Positions 11,768 through 11,873 of a DNA stretch of 11,873 bases are shown in pieces (the first letter of the stretch is position 1; each line of letters begins with the position of its first letter). The notes under the pieces are model-generated. The model worked only from the letters and a program-made list of their open reading frames with translations. It was not told the DNA's origin and made no database searches. Where the stretch lies: NCBI GenBank assembly GCA_002748015.1, contig PDRH01000092.1:1-11873 (forward strand). Reading direction: 5' to 3'. The position numbers and the translations under genes are program-made. The stretch comes from Bacteroidota bacterium. Its GTDB lineage: Bacteria; Bacteroidota; Bacteroidia; Bacteroidales; CAJPTX01.

Positions 11768-11873
11768 CTAGTACTCGTGTACGCAGTAGGTCGGTACGTC
11801 CTCGCTGATTAGGAGGGGGGAGTTGTCCTTCTGGGCTGTAGCCATGAGGTCTACGGTCCCCTGGCCCTTGGAG
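11768..11873 (-). CDS. Fifth lipoprotein paralogue, C-terminal end (partial)
   Basis: The minus-strand frame entering from the right edge encodes 34 residues before TAG at 11770-11768: SKGQGTVDLMATAQKDNSPL, then LISEDVPTYCVHEY. KDNSPLLISEDVPTYC aligns with EDNSIVRLEDGISYWA, EDNAPVEIVKDPSYWC and DYNAIAELASGMSYWC at the ends of the neighbouring paralogues. It is therefore almost certainly the end of another family member, so the array continues beyond the window. The aromatic pattern is altered (TYC instead of SYWC). Its signal peptide and propeller region lie outside. Confidence 0.75.
   Translation of the reverse strand, partial: SKGQGTVDLMATAQKDNSPLLISEDVPTYCVHEY

Larger units (their letters stand above)
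7062..11873 (-). repeat. Tandem array of at least five paralogous lipoprotein genes
   Basis: The genes are head-to-tail with gaps of 42, 151, 75 and 46 bases. A conserved 44-base DNA block recurs at 7261-7304, 8431-8474, 9701-9744 and 10843-10886; it encodes the HGPxCIAxxDGxNQR region. Blocks 1 to 3 share CGCTGGTTCGTGCCGTC exactly, and block 4 is diverged. Repeat spacing of about 1.15-1.27 kb equals one gene plus its gap. Paralogues 1 and 2 are the closest pair; 3 and 4 are more distant. This is the pattern of successive tandem duplication. Confidence 0.85.

Noticed and set aside
1..11873. CRISPR array, insertion sequence or phage element
   Set aside because: No short regularly spaced repeats, transposase motifs, terminal inverted repeats or integrase were seen; the only repeats are the lipoprotein paralogues.

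Overview
The window looks like a chromosomal segment of a Bacteroidota species, probably of the order Bacteroidales, with fairly GC-rich coding DNA. Four things point there. Two promoters carry perfect TAnnTTTG -7 elements of the Bacteroidota type (before the HU gene and on the minus strand at 9402-9409). Most genes lack a Shine-Dalgarno sequence. HU has the Bacteroidota-type RNISK arm. HU, a tiny very basic protein and RNase G are clustered. The genus cannot be fixed from the sequence. Ten of the eleven visible stop codons are TAG.

Left part (1-2541, plus strand): the 3' end of pyruvate phosphate dikinase closes with a 26-bp palindromic terminator. A gene-free stretch of about 430 bases follows, ending in a plausible promoter. 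Next is a methyl-accepting signalling protein with a membrane anchor but no extracytoplasmic sensor domain. Then come an HU-family protein behind a good promoter that overlaps a 16-bp palindrome, and a 29-residue Lys/Arg/His-rich protein of the AURKAIP1/COX24 (bS22/mS38-like) type. That small gene has a perfect AGGAGG ribosome binding site, which is unusual here, and ends at a strong terminator.

Middle part (2542-6939, plus strand): a gene-free stretch of about 445 bases holds two overlapping, mutually exclusive hairpins. It leads into ribonuclease G (GTG start), its own terminator, and then a three-module DsbD-type protein-disulfide reductase (periplasmic N domain, eight-helix CcdA-like core, C-terminal thioredoxin domain).

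Right part (7002-11873, minus strand, convergent with dsbD): a tandem array of at least five paralogous secreted lipoproteins, four complete and one cut by the window edge. Each complete one has a lipobox, a Ser/Thr/Asp/Ala-rich tether and a degenerate TolB/PD40-like beta-propeller with a conserved HGPxCIAxxDGxNQR motif, and ends close to a SYW(A/C) signature. Terminators and a promoter suggest two transcription units: the two right-hand complete genes plus the partial one, and the two left-hand genes. I cannot assign a function to this family; it is the best candidate for something undescribed in the window. DsbD next door and the conserved cysteines in these envelope proteins suggest, by inference only, a link to envelope thiol chemistry.
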